Below are positions 1 to 6,837 of a DNA stretch of 11,735 bases, piece after piece. Position numbers and translations under genes: made by a program. Numbering within the stretch: position 1 is the first letter of the stretch; each line of letters begins with the position of its first letter. Origin of the DNA: Acholeplasmataceae bacterium. Its GTDB lineage: Bacteria; Bacillota_I; Bacilli_A; Izemoplasmatales; Hujiaoplasmataceae. Under the pieces are notes generated by a model. The model did not search any database. It worked only from the letters and a program-made list of their open reading frames with translations, and was not told the DNA's origin. The stretch lies in NCBI GenBank assembly GCA_012515085.1, contig JAAYZB010000173.1, forward strand, positions 1 through 11,735, given 5' to 3'.

Positions 1-451
1 CAGCCGGACCAGAACCCACCACTGCTACTTTGCGATGATTGGATTGGATCAGTGTGTTTTCCGTGGACACATGTTGAAAATACCAATCGGCAACAAACCG
101 CTCACAATAGCCAATCCCCACCGGTTCCCCTTTTTTCCCGCGCACGCACAAGGCTTCGCACTGTGTTTCTTGGGGACAGACGCGGCCACAGACCGCTGGC
201 AACAAACTGTCACGACTGATGATCCGATAAGCCGCAAGATAATCTTGACGAATAATTGCGGCTAAAAAATCGGGAATTTGAATACCGACTGGGCACCCTG
301 CAACACAAGGACGGGTTTTGCACTGAAGACAACGTTCTGCTTCAACTTTTGCTTGGTCTTCATTATACCCTAAAGCAACTTCTTGAAAATTATGAATCCG
401 ATCTCGAGGATCTTGAACCGGCATGGGTGTTTTTTTAAGCGAACCATTCAT
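1..451 (-). CDS. nfnB: NfnB / glutamate synthase small subunit-like flavoprotein, N-terminal part
   Basis: This is the first 150 codons of a gene that runs off the left edge. The protein is the large, NADPH- and FAD-binding subunit of the NADH-dependent ferredoxin:NADP+ oxidoreductase, a soluble electron-bifurcating transhydrogenase. The N-terminal iron-sulfur domain is visible: C41, C44, C49, C53-P in a CxxCx4CxxxCP pattern, then C88, C92, C98 and C102 (CGRVCP...C...C). The FAD-binding Rossmann motif begins at about residue 142 (VAVVGSGPA) where the window ends. The ATG at 451 overlaps the nfnA stop (ATGA), and AAGGA lies about 10 bases upstream inside nfnA, so translation is probably coupled. 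The same fold is found in the small subunit of NADPH glutamate synthase (GltD). The adjacent nfnA, rather than a gltB, is the reason for preferring Nfn. Confidence 0.88.
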   Translation of the reverse strand, partial: MNGSLKKTPMPVQDPRDRIHNFQEVALGYNEDQAKVEAERCLQCKTRPCVAGCPVGIQIPDFLAAIIRQDYLAAYRIISRDSLLPAVCGRVCPQETQCEALCVRGKKGEPVGIGYCERFVADWYFQHVSTENTLIQSNHRKVAVVGSGPA

Positions 452-1290
452 TTCGCATCGTTCCTTTTTAAGCGACAGACATGATCATACTGGCTTTTTT
501 CATTCTGCACATACATTTGATTGCGAATGATGGCTTCATCAAAATCAACTTCATGACCATCGAATTCCGGACCATCCACACAAGCGAACTTGACCTTTCC
601 ACCCACTTGAACCCGACAGCCACCGCACATTCCGGTTCCATCAACCATGATCGGATTCATGGAGACAATGGTTTTGATTCCTTTGGGTCTGGTGAGGTCC
701 GCCACGGCTTTCATCATCTGTAATGGACCAATGGCATAGATGGCATCATAAGTTTCCCCTTCAGCGAGCCATCGCTCGAGTGCCTCGGTCACCAAGCCTT
801 TCTCGCCAAGCGAGCCATCGTCCGTCAGCAATAAGGATCGCTGGCTTTTTTTCGAAAATTCTTCAGCCATAAAAACCACTGCTTTCTCACGAAAGCCGAT
901 GATGGAATGCACCACCTTTTGACGGTCGAAACATTCTCTGACCAAAGGATAGGCGATCGCACAGCCCAATCCACCACCAATGACGAGCACCTTATCCAAG
1001 TGATCGAGTTCCGAAGGCTTTCCGAGCGGGCCGACCAAATCGGCCAGTTCATCTCCCGGATGTAGTTGGTTCAAAAGGTGGGTAGACGCCCCGACCACCT
1101 GAAAGATGATGGAGATCGTGCCTTTATCGCGCTGGACATCTGCCAGCGTAAATGGAAGACGTTCCCCAACCTCATCAACTCGTAGCATAATGAATTGCCC
1201 TGGTTTTGCATGTCGCGTGATCAAGGGTGCTTCTATTTCCATGAGTGACACCGATGGCGTCAGAATTTTCTTGGTGAGTATCCGATACAT
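448..1290 (-). CDS. nfnA: NfnA: ferredoxin-NADP reductase subunit alpha (SudB-like)
   Basis: This 280-residue protein belongs to the dihydroorotate dehydrogenase electron-transfer subunit/SudB family and is the NADH-binding FAD subunit of NfnAB. Residues 1-95 form the FAD-binding barrel, with the flavin motif RLPFTLAD at 44-51. Residues 100-210 form the pyridine-nucleotide lobe, starting with VLVIGGGLG at 101-109. The C-terminus carries a [2Fe-2S] site, DGTGMCGGC at 217-225 plus C237 in FACVDGPEFDGH. From memory, the Nfn cluster is ligated by one Asp and three Cys, and D217, C222, C225 and C237 fit that. Length is normal for the family. The start is supported by GGGGAGGG just upstream and an extended -10 promoter. 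It is translationally coupled to nfnB. Inferred role: balancing NADH, NADPH and reduced ferredoxin in an anaerobe. Confidence 0.93.
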   Translation of the reverse strand: MYRILTKKILTPSVSLMEIEAPLITRHAKPGQFIMLRVDEVGERLPFTLADVQRDKGTISIIFQVVGASTHLLNQLHPGDELADLVGPLGKPSELDHLDKVLVIGGGLGCAIAYPLVRECFDRQKVVHSIIGFREKAVVFMAEEFSKKSQRSLLLTDDGSLGEKGLVTEALERWLAEGETYDAIYAIGPLQMMKAVADLTRPKGIKTIVSMNPIMVDGTGMCGGCRVQVGGKVKFACVDGPEFDGHEVDFDEAIIRNQMYVQNEKSQYDHVCRLKRNDAK

Positions 1291-1319
1291 TTGTCCCTCC
1301 CCAAAGCTTGTCTATGATT

Positions 1320-1328
1320 ATTATATCA
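1320..1328 (-). promoter_or_regulatory. Extended -10 promoter of nfnAB
   Basis: Read on the minus strand, positions 1328-1320 give TGATATAAT, a perfect TATAAT preceded by the TGn extension. The -35 region is weak (TTCATT-like at 16 bp), as is common for extended -10 promoters. Transcription would start near 1313, leaving a leader of about 22 bases with the GGGGAGGG ribosome site before the ATG at 1290. Confidence 0.6.
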
Positions 1329-1347
1329 TTGGAACAGACAAAATGAA

Positions 1348-1369
1348 GCGAAAAATCCCGATTTCTCGC
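1348..1369 (-). terminator. Candidate hairpin terminator downstream of the flavodoxin gene
   Basis: GCGAAAAATC (1348-1357) and GATTTCTCGC (1360-1369) are inverted with a 2-base centre. Read as minus-strand RNA, the single mismatch becomes a G-U wobble, giving a stem of about 9 pairs with a 4-base loop, followed by a U-rich run (UUCAUUUUGUCU). The plus-strand RNA would have an A-C mismatch instead, so a minus-strand RNA hairpin is the better reading. It lies between the flavodoxin stop and the nfnA promoter, the expected place for a terminator. The U tract is interrupted, so it may be weak, or the repeat may be an operator. Confidence 0.4.
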
Positions 1370-1452
1370 GAAAAATGTCTTGTCGATCTTCTATTCAACA
1401 CCAAAAAAGCGTGATTTCGAAGAAACCATCTAATAATGGATTTTAATGTCTA

Positions 1453-1923
1453 TTATTTCAAATATTCCGTGAATGCTTGTTGGATTTTCGGACCGATCAT
1501 CTTGGAAGCAGCCACCCGTTTCGCAAACTGAACGGCCTTTTCTATTTCGGCTTTATTAGGATGGCCACAGCCCATGAAGAGAAAAGATCCCCGACAGGTA
1601 TACTCTTCTTTCTCCACCTCGATTTGCTTTTTCTGAAGCAGTTCAACCAGCGGATTTTCCTTTTGAATCGCTGTTTGTGAAACAGCAGAGCGGATCAGCG
1701 CCACTTTTTTCACTTGGTTCGCATTGATATTCTCCATATAAGCCACTATTTTCTCGTTGTATTTCGATCCATATACGCCACCAATGACAAACAGCAAATC
1801 GACTCCCGTCAGCATGGGATTGTTTTTGATGTCTTCACATCCCGCGTTTAAGGCGTCCGCAATTGCTTTCGCAATCTTTCGGGAATGCCCCGAAATTGTC
1901 CCGTAAACTACCTGAATATTCAT
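1453..1923 (-). CDS. Flavodoxin-like protein
   Basis: The 156-residue protein has a flavodoxin fold and is probably a cytoplasmic FMN-binding electron carrier or small flavin reductase. The phosphate-binding loop is YGTISGHSRKIA (7-18). A second glycine-rich flavin-side loop is VIGGVYGSKYNEKI (46-59). The C-terminal third, CRGSF...GHPNKAEIEKA (110-130), matches the flavodoxin-domain family that ends with a 'GHPN' segment. Length is typical. The ATG at 1923 has AAGGAG 12 bases upstream, a long spacing, but an in-frame TGA just upstream excludes an earlier start. It follows the response regulator gene by 43 bases on the same strand, so it is probably the last gene of the potassium operon. It could supply electrons to or from NfnAB next door, but that is only an inference from position. 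Confidence 0.82.
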   Translation of the reverse strand: MNIQVVYGTISGHSRKIAKAIADALNAGCEDIKNNPMLTGVDLLFVIGGVYGSKYNEKIVAYMENINANQVKKVALIRSAVSQTAIQKENPLVELLQKKQIEVEKEEYTCRGSFLFMGCGHPNKAEIEKAVQFAKRVAASKMIGPKIQQAFTEYLK

Positions 1924-1966
1924 TGTTTGTTCTCACTCCTTATGTGAAAAAGAATTGGTTGAAAAG

Positions 1967-2662
1967 CTAGTCATCCGCAAACCGATAACCGACGCCCACT
2001 TCGGTCAAGATGAACCGGGGTTTCATCGTGTCTTTTTCAATTTTGCGGCGTAAATTGGCCATGAATACTCGAACCGTTTTGGTATCGGATCCTTCTTCAT
2101 AGCCCCAAACTTCGCGAAGCAAAAACAAATGTGTCAACACTTTTCCTTGATGATGGATCAAGGTCGTCAATAGTTTGTATTCGATTGGTGTGAGATGCAC
2201 TTCTTCTCCTTCAATCGACACCCTGCGTTTTTCAAAATCAACGCTCAGCCAGTCGGATTGAAATATGGGCTCGGGTCCTTGTCCCGCAACTTGGTTTTTT
2301 TTGCGTTCGGACACGCGGATGCGCGCGAGTAATTCGCCCATGAAAAACGGCTTGGTCAAATAATCGTCCGCTCCTTGATCGAGCGCACTCACCTTTTCTT
2401 GTTCATGGGCGCGTGCGGAAACGACGATGATCGGGACTTGCGAAAACGTCCGAAATTCTTTCAATAAATCGATGCCATCCATATCCGGCAACCCGAGATC
2501 CAAAAGAATAATGTCCGGATGATGGTTGGAATAGAGAAAAAGGCCTTGTGCGCCGGTTTCTGCAACATACGCAAGATAGCCGTTTTTTTTCAACGAAACG
2601 GCAATGAATCCGGATATATATTTGTCATCTTCAATAATGAGAATTTTACCTTTTTCGTCCAT
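1967..2662 (-). CDS. kdpE: KdpE-type OmpR-family response regulator
   Basis: This 231-residue DNA-binding response regulator is the partner of the upstream sensor kinase. The receiver domain spans residues 5-120, with the acidic pocket E11-D12-D13, phosphoacceptor D55 in IILLDLGLPD, S82, and K104 in YLTKPF. An OmpR-type winged helix spans about 130-228, with LTPIEYKLL and the recognition segment TVRVFMANLRRKI. An upstream extension to 2740 is possible in frame but is rejected. The ATG at 2662 has GGAGGA 5 bases upstream, and the receiver domain starts immediately after it. The gene overlaps the end of the kinase by 17 bases, indicating coupling. KdpE normally activates the kdpFABC potassium pump under low potassium. 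No kdp structural genes are here, so the target may be the adjacent ktr operon or lie elsewhere. Confidence 0.9.
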   Translation of the reverse strand: MDEKGKILIIEDDKYISGFIAVSLKKNGYLAYVAETGAQGLFLYSNHHPDIILLDLGLPDMDGIDLLKEFRTFSQVPIIVVSARAHEQEKVSALDQGADDYLTKPFFMGELLARIRVSERKKNQVAGQGPEPIFQSDWLSVDFEKRRVSIEGEEVHLTPIEYKLLTTLIHHQGKVLTHLFLLREVWGYEEGSDTKTVRVFMANLRRKIEKDTMKPRFILTEVGVGYRFADD

Positions 2663-4073
2663 GGGATTCCTCCAAAGGTAAGGTGAATACAAACCGCGAT
2701 CCTTTGGGATCGTTGGGATAAGCGGAAATCGACCCTCCATGCGCCAGAATGATGGTTTTACAGATTGCCAGTCCTAAGCCTATTCCCCGTTTTCCATCCG
2801 ATACCCCGCGATCGGATGTGACAAAGCCTTCAAACAAATGATCTTTGACGCTTGGATGAATGCCTTCGCCAGAGTCTTCGATAATAAATTCGACCATCTT
2901 GTCAAGGGGATGCACGATGATTTGGATGCGATCGTTGGGCAGCGTATGTTTGACGGCGTTATCCAATAAATTGACCAACACTTGGACAATCAAGCGTCCA
3001 TCCATGGGAACAGTCAATACATCCGAAGGCAAAGACACTTGAAAATCTCGGTCTCGAAGCAGCCTTTTCATATGTTGCACGGCTTCACCGACGATATCAT
3101 CGACCACTTCTTGTTCCTGATGCAACACAAGTTGGGATTCGTTGATTCGCGTCATGTTCAAGATATTCTCCACCAAATTCGCAAGCCAGACCATCTCTTC
3201 GCTGATATCGGCGGACAACTGCTTTTGTTCGTCCACCGTCAATTGGTCAAACGAATCCGCAAGCAAGGTGCTCGCCCCGGATAAGGCCGTCAACGGGCTT
3301 CTTAAATCGTGAGCGACGGAGCGGAGCAGGTTGCTCCGCAACTTTTCCCGTTCCATTGCCACGCGTATTTTTTCTCTTTCATTATAAATGAATTCCCGCT
3401 CCATCGCAATACCCAATTGCGTTGCAACCGTTTGAATCACAAGCTCATGCGAGCGGCTGATCGGTTCATTGGCGGATGCAATATACAAACTGCCAATCTC
3501 TTGATTCGATGTCCGAATCGGATAGCGTTTGAGCAATTCGTTTTGAGTGTTTTCTTTCTCCAAAAAAGATTGGTTTTCTTTTTTGCTTAATGACACCGTA
3601 CAATGAAGGGTGGTATAGTCTTGAATATAGGTTACTGCTTGTTGGGTGATGTTCTTCTCATCGGTCAGATGGGTGAAGCCGGCAGAGATTTCTGCAAGCA
3701 AGCGAGCGGTCTCTTCGTTTTCTGAGGCAATTTCTTTTTCATGACGCAGTTTGGAAGTGATCGTTCCTCCCACCACTGCCGTGACTTCAAAAAACACAAG
3801 CAGCAGCACGTCATCCGTGCTGCTGATCACAAAGGTATAAATGGGTTCAGTAAAAAAGAAGTTGAAGAGCATGATGCTGGCAAGGGATGTGATGATCCCA
3901 AAGAAATAACCACGGGTGAAGACAACGGTCAAGAGCACCCCAAGCAAAAACACCATGATGAGACTTTCTTTCCCGACTTCTAGCCATTCAAGGAAGAGTG
4001 CCAGCGCCAGTGACAACATCAAAAGGCCGATTGTATAAAGCAGATGTGGAAGAATTGACTTGGGTTGTTTCAT
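2646..4073 (-). CDS. kdpD: Short KdpD-type sensor histidine kinase (no KdpD/Usp N-terminal domains)
   Basis: This 475-residue membrane kinase corresponds to the C-terminal half of classical KdpD (about 890 residues). Using the ATG at 4073, residues 8-110 form four membrane segments of the DUF4118 type, including the signature FNFFFTEPIYTF. A GAF-like linker covers about 125-225. The HisKA domain has H255 in SVAHDLRSPLTAL. The ATPase domain shows LVNLLDNAVKHT, DSGEG (about 400-404) and GIGLGLAI (about 430-437). The N-terminal KdpD potassium-sensor and universal-stress domains are absent. In Staphylococcus aureus KdpD the latter binds c-di-AMP. A TTG start at 4103 is possible, but the ATG has a G-rich ribosome site 7 bases upstream. 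The gene follows ktrA directly and overlaps kdpE. Inferred role: potassium or osmotic sensing tied to Ktr. Confidence 0.88.
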   Translation of the reverse strand: MKQPKSILPHLLYTIGLLMLSLALALFLEWLEVGKESLIMVFLLGVLLTVVFTRGYFFGIITSLASIMLFNFFFTEPIYTFVISSTDDVLLLVFFEVTAVVGGTITSKLRHEKEIASENEETARLLAEISAGFTHLTDEKNITQQAVTYIQDYTTLHCTVSLSKKENQSFLEKENTQNELLKRYPIRTSNQEIGSLYIASANEPISRSHELVIQTVATQLGIAMEREFIYNEREKIRVAMEREKLRSNLLRSVAHDLRSPLTALSGASTLLADSFDQLTVDEQKQLSADISEEMVWLANLVENILNMTRINESQLVLHQEQEVVDDIVGEAVQHMKRLLRDRDFQVSLPSDVLTVPMDGRLIVQVLVNLLDNAVKHTLPNDRIQIIVHPLDKMVEFIIEDSGEGIHPSVKDHLFEGFVTSDRGVSDGKRGIGLGLAICKTIILAHGGSISAYPNDPKGSRFVFTLPLEESHGRKR

Positions 4074-4092
4074 CGCAATACCCCCCACTCTG

Positions 4093-4120
4093 ATTATACT
4101 CAAAAATGTTTACTTGTCCA
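4093..4120 (-). promoter_or_regulatory. Candidate internal promoter for the kinase/regulator pair
   Basis: On the minus strand, TGGACA (4120-4115) is followed after 16 bases by a perfect TATAAT (4098-4093). That is five of six matches at -35 and six of six at -10. It lies across the last codons of ktrA. Transcription would start near 4086, a leader of about 13 bases containing the G run before the ATG at 4073. It could give the regulators independent expression from ktrBA. Confidence 0.42.
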
Positions 4121-4757
4121 TCAGTTGCATAATATCTGTTTTGCTTCCGGAAATAAACAAGTGTTCATCCGCCTCGAATCGATGATCGGCGTTGACGATC
4201 GGCGTCACGACATCATTGACTTTAAGCGCGATGATATTGAGACGATATTTCTCCCGAATTTTGAGTTCACGGATACTATGTCCGACCCAATTCGATGGCG
4301 TGCTTAATTCAAAGATGGCGTATTCGGGTGTAAACTCGATAAAATCAAACACATTTTTCGCCGAATATTTCATTGCGGTGCGCCAAGCCATATCTCGCTC
4401 CGGGTGAATCACGACATCCGCACCGATTTTCAATAAAAATTTAGCGTGCAATTCACGATCCGTCTTAGAAACCACCAACTTCGCTCCCGCATCTTTGAGG
4501 AGGGAAGTGATCTCAAGTGAAGACTGGAAGTTTTCACTGATGCAGACAAAACACACGTCAAAGTTGCGGACGCCTAAGGACTTGACCACTTCATCGTCCA
4601 TACAGTCGCCAATATGCGCGGAAGTGACATAGGGCGCCACATGATTGACTTGTTCCTCATCGGTATCAACCACCATGACCTCATTTCCAAGTTCCGCCAA
4701 TTTGATTGCCAGATGCCTTCCAAATCGGCCTAAGCCGATGACTAACATTGATTGCAT
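4110..4757 (-). CDS. ktrA: KtrA: potassium uptake RCK regulatory subunit
   Basis: The 215-residue cytoplasmic subunit forms the octameric gating ring on KtrB and controls potassium flow by nucleotide binding. The RCK_N Rossmann domain spans residues 1-125, with VIGLGRFG at 6-13 and the acidic D31 that ends strand 2. The RCK_C domain spans about 135-215 (FELSTPSNWVGHSIREL, then HLFISGSKTD), the domain that binds c-di-AMP in the S. aureus and Bacillus KtrA proteins. Length matches KtrA rather than the two-lobed TrkA of proteobacteria. AGGGGA lies 8 bases before the ATG at 4757; a second ATG at 4748 is less well spaced. The gene begins 16 bases after ktrB, so the two are co-transcribed. Confidence 0.93.
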   Translation of the reverse strand: MQSMLVIGLGRFGRHLAIKLAELGNEVMVVDTDEEQVNHVAPYVTSAHIGDCMDDEVVKSLGVRNFDVCFVCISENFQSSLEITSLLKDAGAKLVVSKTDRELHAKFLLKIGADVVIHPERDMAWRTAMKYSAKNVFDFIEFTPEYAIFELSTPSNWVGHSIRELKIREKYRLNIIALKVNDVVTPIVNADHRFEADEHLFISGSKTDIMQLMDK

Positions 4758-4773
4758 AATTTTATTCCCCTTT

Positions 4774-6114
4774 CTAACCGATAATGATTTTTTCGACTGG
4801 ATTTCTTAATCCAGCAACAGTCTTATGTTCGACAAAAGCCATCGCCACCGCCAAACTACCAACACGACCCACATACATGAGCAGAATCATGACCACTTGC
4901 GATGGATTTGAAAGCGAGGCAGTGATTCCCCGGGACAGACCCACCGTACCAATCGCGGAAATCCCTTCAAAAAGCCCATCGAGAAAAGCCACATCCTGGA
5001 GAGCAAATAAAGTCATTACCCCGGTCAATAACATCAAGAGATACATCGCTGCCGAACTGAATGATTTTCGAATAATGCTATCTTCTAAACGGCGACCAAA
5101 CAAGTTGATATCTTCTTTTCCCCGAACATGAGCAACAATGGAAAAGAATATGACGACCAATGTCGTGATCTTGATGCCCCCGGCCGTGGATCCAGGTCCC
5201 GCACCGATCAGCATCAGCAACATGGTGAGCCCGCTTCCTGCTTCACTCAAGGATACGGTTTGAACTGTATTGAATCCCGCAGTCCTCGGGGTGATCGCAC
5301 TAAACAAAGACAAAAGCAATTGTTCTCCTGGATTATAGCCCACAAGTGTATGTTGGCGTTCAAAAACCAAGAACAATCCTGTGGATGTGAGAATGATGAT
5401 TCCGGTAAACACCAACAAAATTTTCGTATGTAATCGATAGTTGGAGAAATGAAGTCCATGATCCGCGATGTCGTTCCAAACAATGAATCCCAGTCCACCG
5501 ATGACAATCAAGAACAAGATGACGATCACGACGAGCGGATCGGTTGCGAATGGCATCAAGGAGACGTTGGGAGCGATCGTGCCCATCAAGTCAAAACCCG
5601 AATTACAGAACGCTGAAATCGCATGAAACACAGAAAACCAAATGCCTTTTCCAACTCCAAATTCCGGAATGAACCGAATGGAAAGCAATCCCGCTCCCAC
5701 TAACTCACAGATCGCCGTGACGATCAATATTCGACGTGCCAAGCGGACCACACCACCCACTTGCGGTGAATTGACGGATTGCATCAAGTTGATCCGCTCT
5801 TTCAATCCGATCCGCTTCCCGATGATGATTGAAAACAAGACCGCAATCGTCATGAATCCCAGTCCACCGATTTGAATCAAGATCAAGATGACAAATTGAC
5901 CAAAGAAACTGAATTGCGTGTAGGTGTCAAAAACAACCAGTCCCGTGACACAGGTCGCGGACGTCGCAGTGAAGAGACTATCGAGAAAAGCAAGCGATTC
6001 TCGATTTTGACTGGCAATCGGAAGCATCAGTAACATTGTTCCGATCATAATAATAATTACAAATCCCAGTGCCAATGTTTGTAACGCATTGAGTTTAGGT
6101 AATTTTCTTATCAT
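4774..6114 (-). CDS. ktrB: KtrB: potassium channel-like uptake subunit
   Basis: This 446-residue integral membrane protein of the Trk/Ktr/HKT superfamily is the potassium-translocating subunit that works with KtrA. Four M1-P-M2 repeats are visible, each with its selectivity-filter glycine: CVTGLVV (G58), CNSGFDL (G173), TAGFNTV (G280) and TVGLSRG (G392). The intramembrane gating loop between the two halves of the third repeat's M2 helix is GAGPGSTAGGIKITT (304-318). The conserved arginine of the last M2 helix is in GRVGSLA (R417), where many relatives have P rather than S at the fifth position. The ATG at 6114 overlaps the stop of the preceding gene (ATGA), with AAAGGA upstream. Length is normal for KtrB and shorter than TrkH. 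Confidence 0.95.
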   Translation of the reverse strand: MIRKLPKLNALQTLALGFVIIIMIGTMLLMLPIASQNRESLAFLDSLFTATSATCVTGLVVFDTYTQFSFFGQFVILILIQIGGLGFMTIAVLFSIIIGKRIGLKERINLMQSVNSPQVGGVVRLARRILIVTAICELVGAGLLSIRFIPEFGVGKGIWFSVFHAISAFCNSGFDLMGTIAPNVSLMPFATDPLVVIVILFLIVIGGLGFIVWNDIADHGLHFSNYRLHTKILLVFTGIIILTSTGLFLVFERQHTLVGYNPGEQLLLSLFSAITPRTAGFNTVQTVSLSEAGSGLTMLLMLIGAGPGSTAGGIKITTLVVIFFSIVAHVRGKEDINLFGRRLEDSIIRKSFSSAAMYLLMLLTGVMTLFALQDVAFLDGLFEGISAIGTVGLSRGITASLSNPSQVVMILLMYVGRVGSLAVAMAFVEHKTVAGLRNPVEKIIIG

Positions 6115-6587
6115 AGCTGTCCATCCTTTAAAGATTGATCCATACTGTTCACGGAGGGTTTTTCCAGATATACCCGATCAATCTTCGCTTCCCGATATAA
6201 GGAAGCCATTGTCTTGTCTGAGCACCAAGCAATGGTATATACCCGGGGGTTCAAGTGTTTCGCCAAACGACAAAACAACAGATTTTCCACGTCGCTTTCG
6301 CTGAAGGCCATCACGGCATCATAGTCAGAAAAGGCGGAAGGATCTGGTGTCGCCAACCATTGAATCGATCGCTTTTTGAAAGCCTCACTCTGATGCCAAT
6401 TCGAAAATAGAGTCTTATCGCCGAAGGCCAAAATGGACGGTTGTTGTGAAGGTGACTGGCGGAATCCACCCTTGATCGAAAACTGATCAATTTTTGCCAT
6501 CAAACGATCACCTAAGAAAAACACACCGATTCCCATCAGAATGAGCAAAATTACGAGAAATGTTTGCGTTACGCTCAAGAATAACAC
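6111..6587 (-). CDS. Membrane-anchored degenerate RCK/TrkA-N-like protein
   Basis: This 158-residue protein of uncertain function is the first gene of the potassium operon. It starts at a GTG (6587) with AGAGG about 10 bases upstream and an in-frame TAG just before. Residues 4-26 are one hydrophobic helix, and the basic residues after it suggest the remainder faces the cytoplasm. Residues 50-140 resemble the later half of an RCK_N domain: a DYDAVMAFSESDVENLL segment, then LAKHLNPRVYTIAW, then IDRVYL. These align with FDV...SEN...LLK and ADVVI in the neighbouring KtrA. The first part is shorter and lacks the GxGxxG nucleotide loop (ILAFGDKTLF in its place), so NAD or ATP binding is doubtful. 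It overlaps ktrB by ATGA, which suggests equimolar synthesis. Inferred role: an accessory or regulator of KtrAB. The RCK resemblance is by eye only. Confidence 0.6.
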   Translation of the reverse strand: MLFLSVTQTFLVILLILMGIGVFFLGDRLMAKIDQFSIKGGFRQSPSQQPSILAFGDKTLFSNWHQSEAFKKRSIQWLATPDPSAFSDYDAVMAFSESDVENLLFCRLAKHLNPRVYTIAWCSDKTMASLYREAKIDRVYLEKPSVNSMDQSLKDGQL

Positions 6588-6747
6588 GGACTATCAACCT
6601 CTCTCCCTGATTGCATGATACCTTTTTTCGGATAAAGAGTGTGTCCGTATTTCTTCATTTCGAGTAAAGATTTTGTTAGGATTCTTTTGTTAATACCACA
6701 GGTTTTTCAGACAAATTGTTTTTTAATATGCAAAAAAACACGCACAA

Positions 6748-6771
6748 AAACAATATGTCGGTCAATTGTTT
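6748..6771. repeat. Inverted repeat AAACAAT-N10-ATTGTTT, candidate operator
   Basis: The two 7-base arms (6748-6754 and 6765-6771) are perfect complements separated by 10 bases, so they lie about 17 bases centre to centre, under two helical turns. The right arm contains the proposed -35 of the flippase promoter, where a repressor would block polymerase. A related ACAAATTGT element occurs at 6711-6719. No known regulator consensus is matched with confidence. Confidence 0.4.
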
Positions 6772-6794
6772 CAAACGAAATAATGTGTTAAACT
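6766..6794 (+). promoter_or_regulatory. Candidate promoter of the flippase-HAD-DegV operon
   Basis: TTGTTT (6766-6771) is followed after 17 bases by TAAACT (6789-6794), preceded by TGT, which forms a TGn extension. Matches are three of six at -35 and four of six at -10. Transcription would begin near 6801, leaving a leader of about 36 bases. This is the best-placed candidate in the spacer but not a strong consensus. Confidence 0.4.
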
Positions 6795-6811
6795 AAAAAT
6801 AGATTTCCCGA

Positions 6812-6821
6812 TCGTTAACGA
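6812..6821. repeat. Perfect 10-base palindrome TCGTTAACGA in the leader
   Basis: The palindrome lies about 11 bases downstream of the predicted start of transcription and directly before the GAAAGG ribosome-site region of the flippase gene. Its position would suit a roadblock operator. It is short enough that chance occurrence cannot be excluded. Confidence 0.25.
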
Positions 6822-6837
6822 AAGGCATCCGGACAGT

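Larger units (their letters stand above)
6588..6837. promoter_or_regulatory. Divergent intergenic region between the potassium and flippase operons
   Basis: This is a 250-base AT-rich spacer carrying both operon promoters. The plus-strand promoter and two inverted repeats are listed separately. For the minus strand two weak candidates are seen: a TATCAT -10 at 6620-6615 with no good -35, and a TGG-extended TATTAA at 6698-6690. Neither is convincing. No open frame, tRNA or recognisable riboswitch fold is visible. Confidence 0.5.

Noticed and set aside
2663..2740. Upstream in-frame extension of the response regulator to position 2740
   Set aside because: The extra 26 residues overlap the kinase coding end, are unlike receiver domains, and the ATG at 2662 has a strong GGAGGA site.
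6588..6837. A c-di-AMP (ydaO/kimA-type) riboswitch before the potassium operon, as in Bacillus ktrAB
   Set aside because: The minus-strand leader is AT-rich and lacks the long GC-rich paired elements and conserved loops expected. No folding model search could be run.
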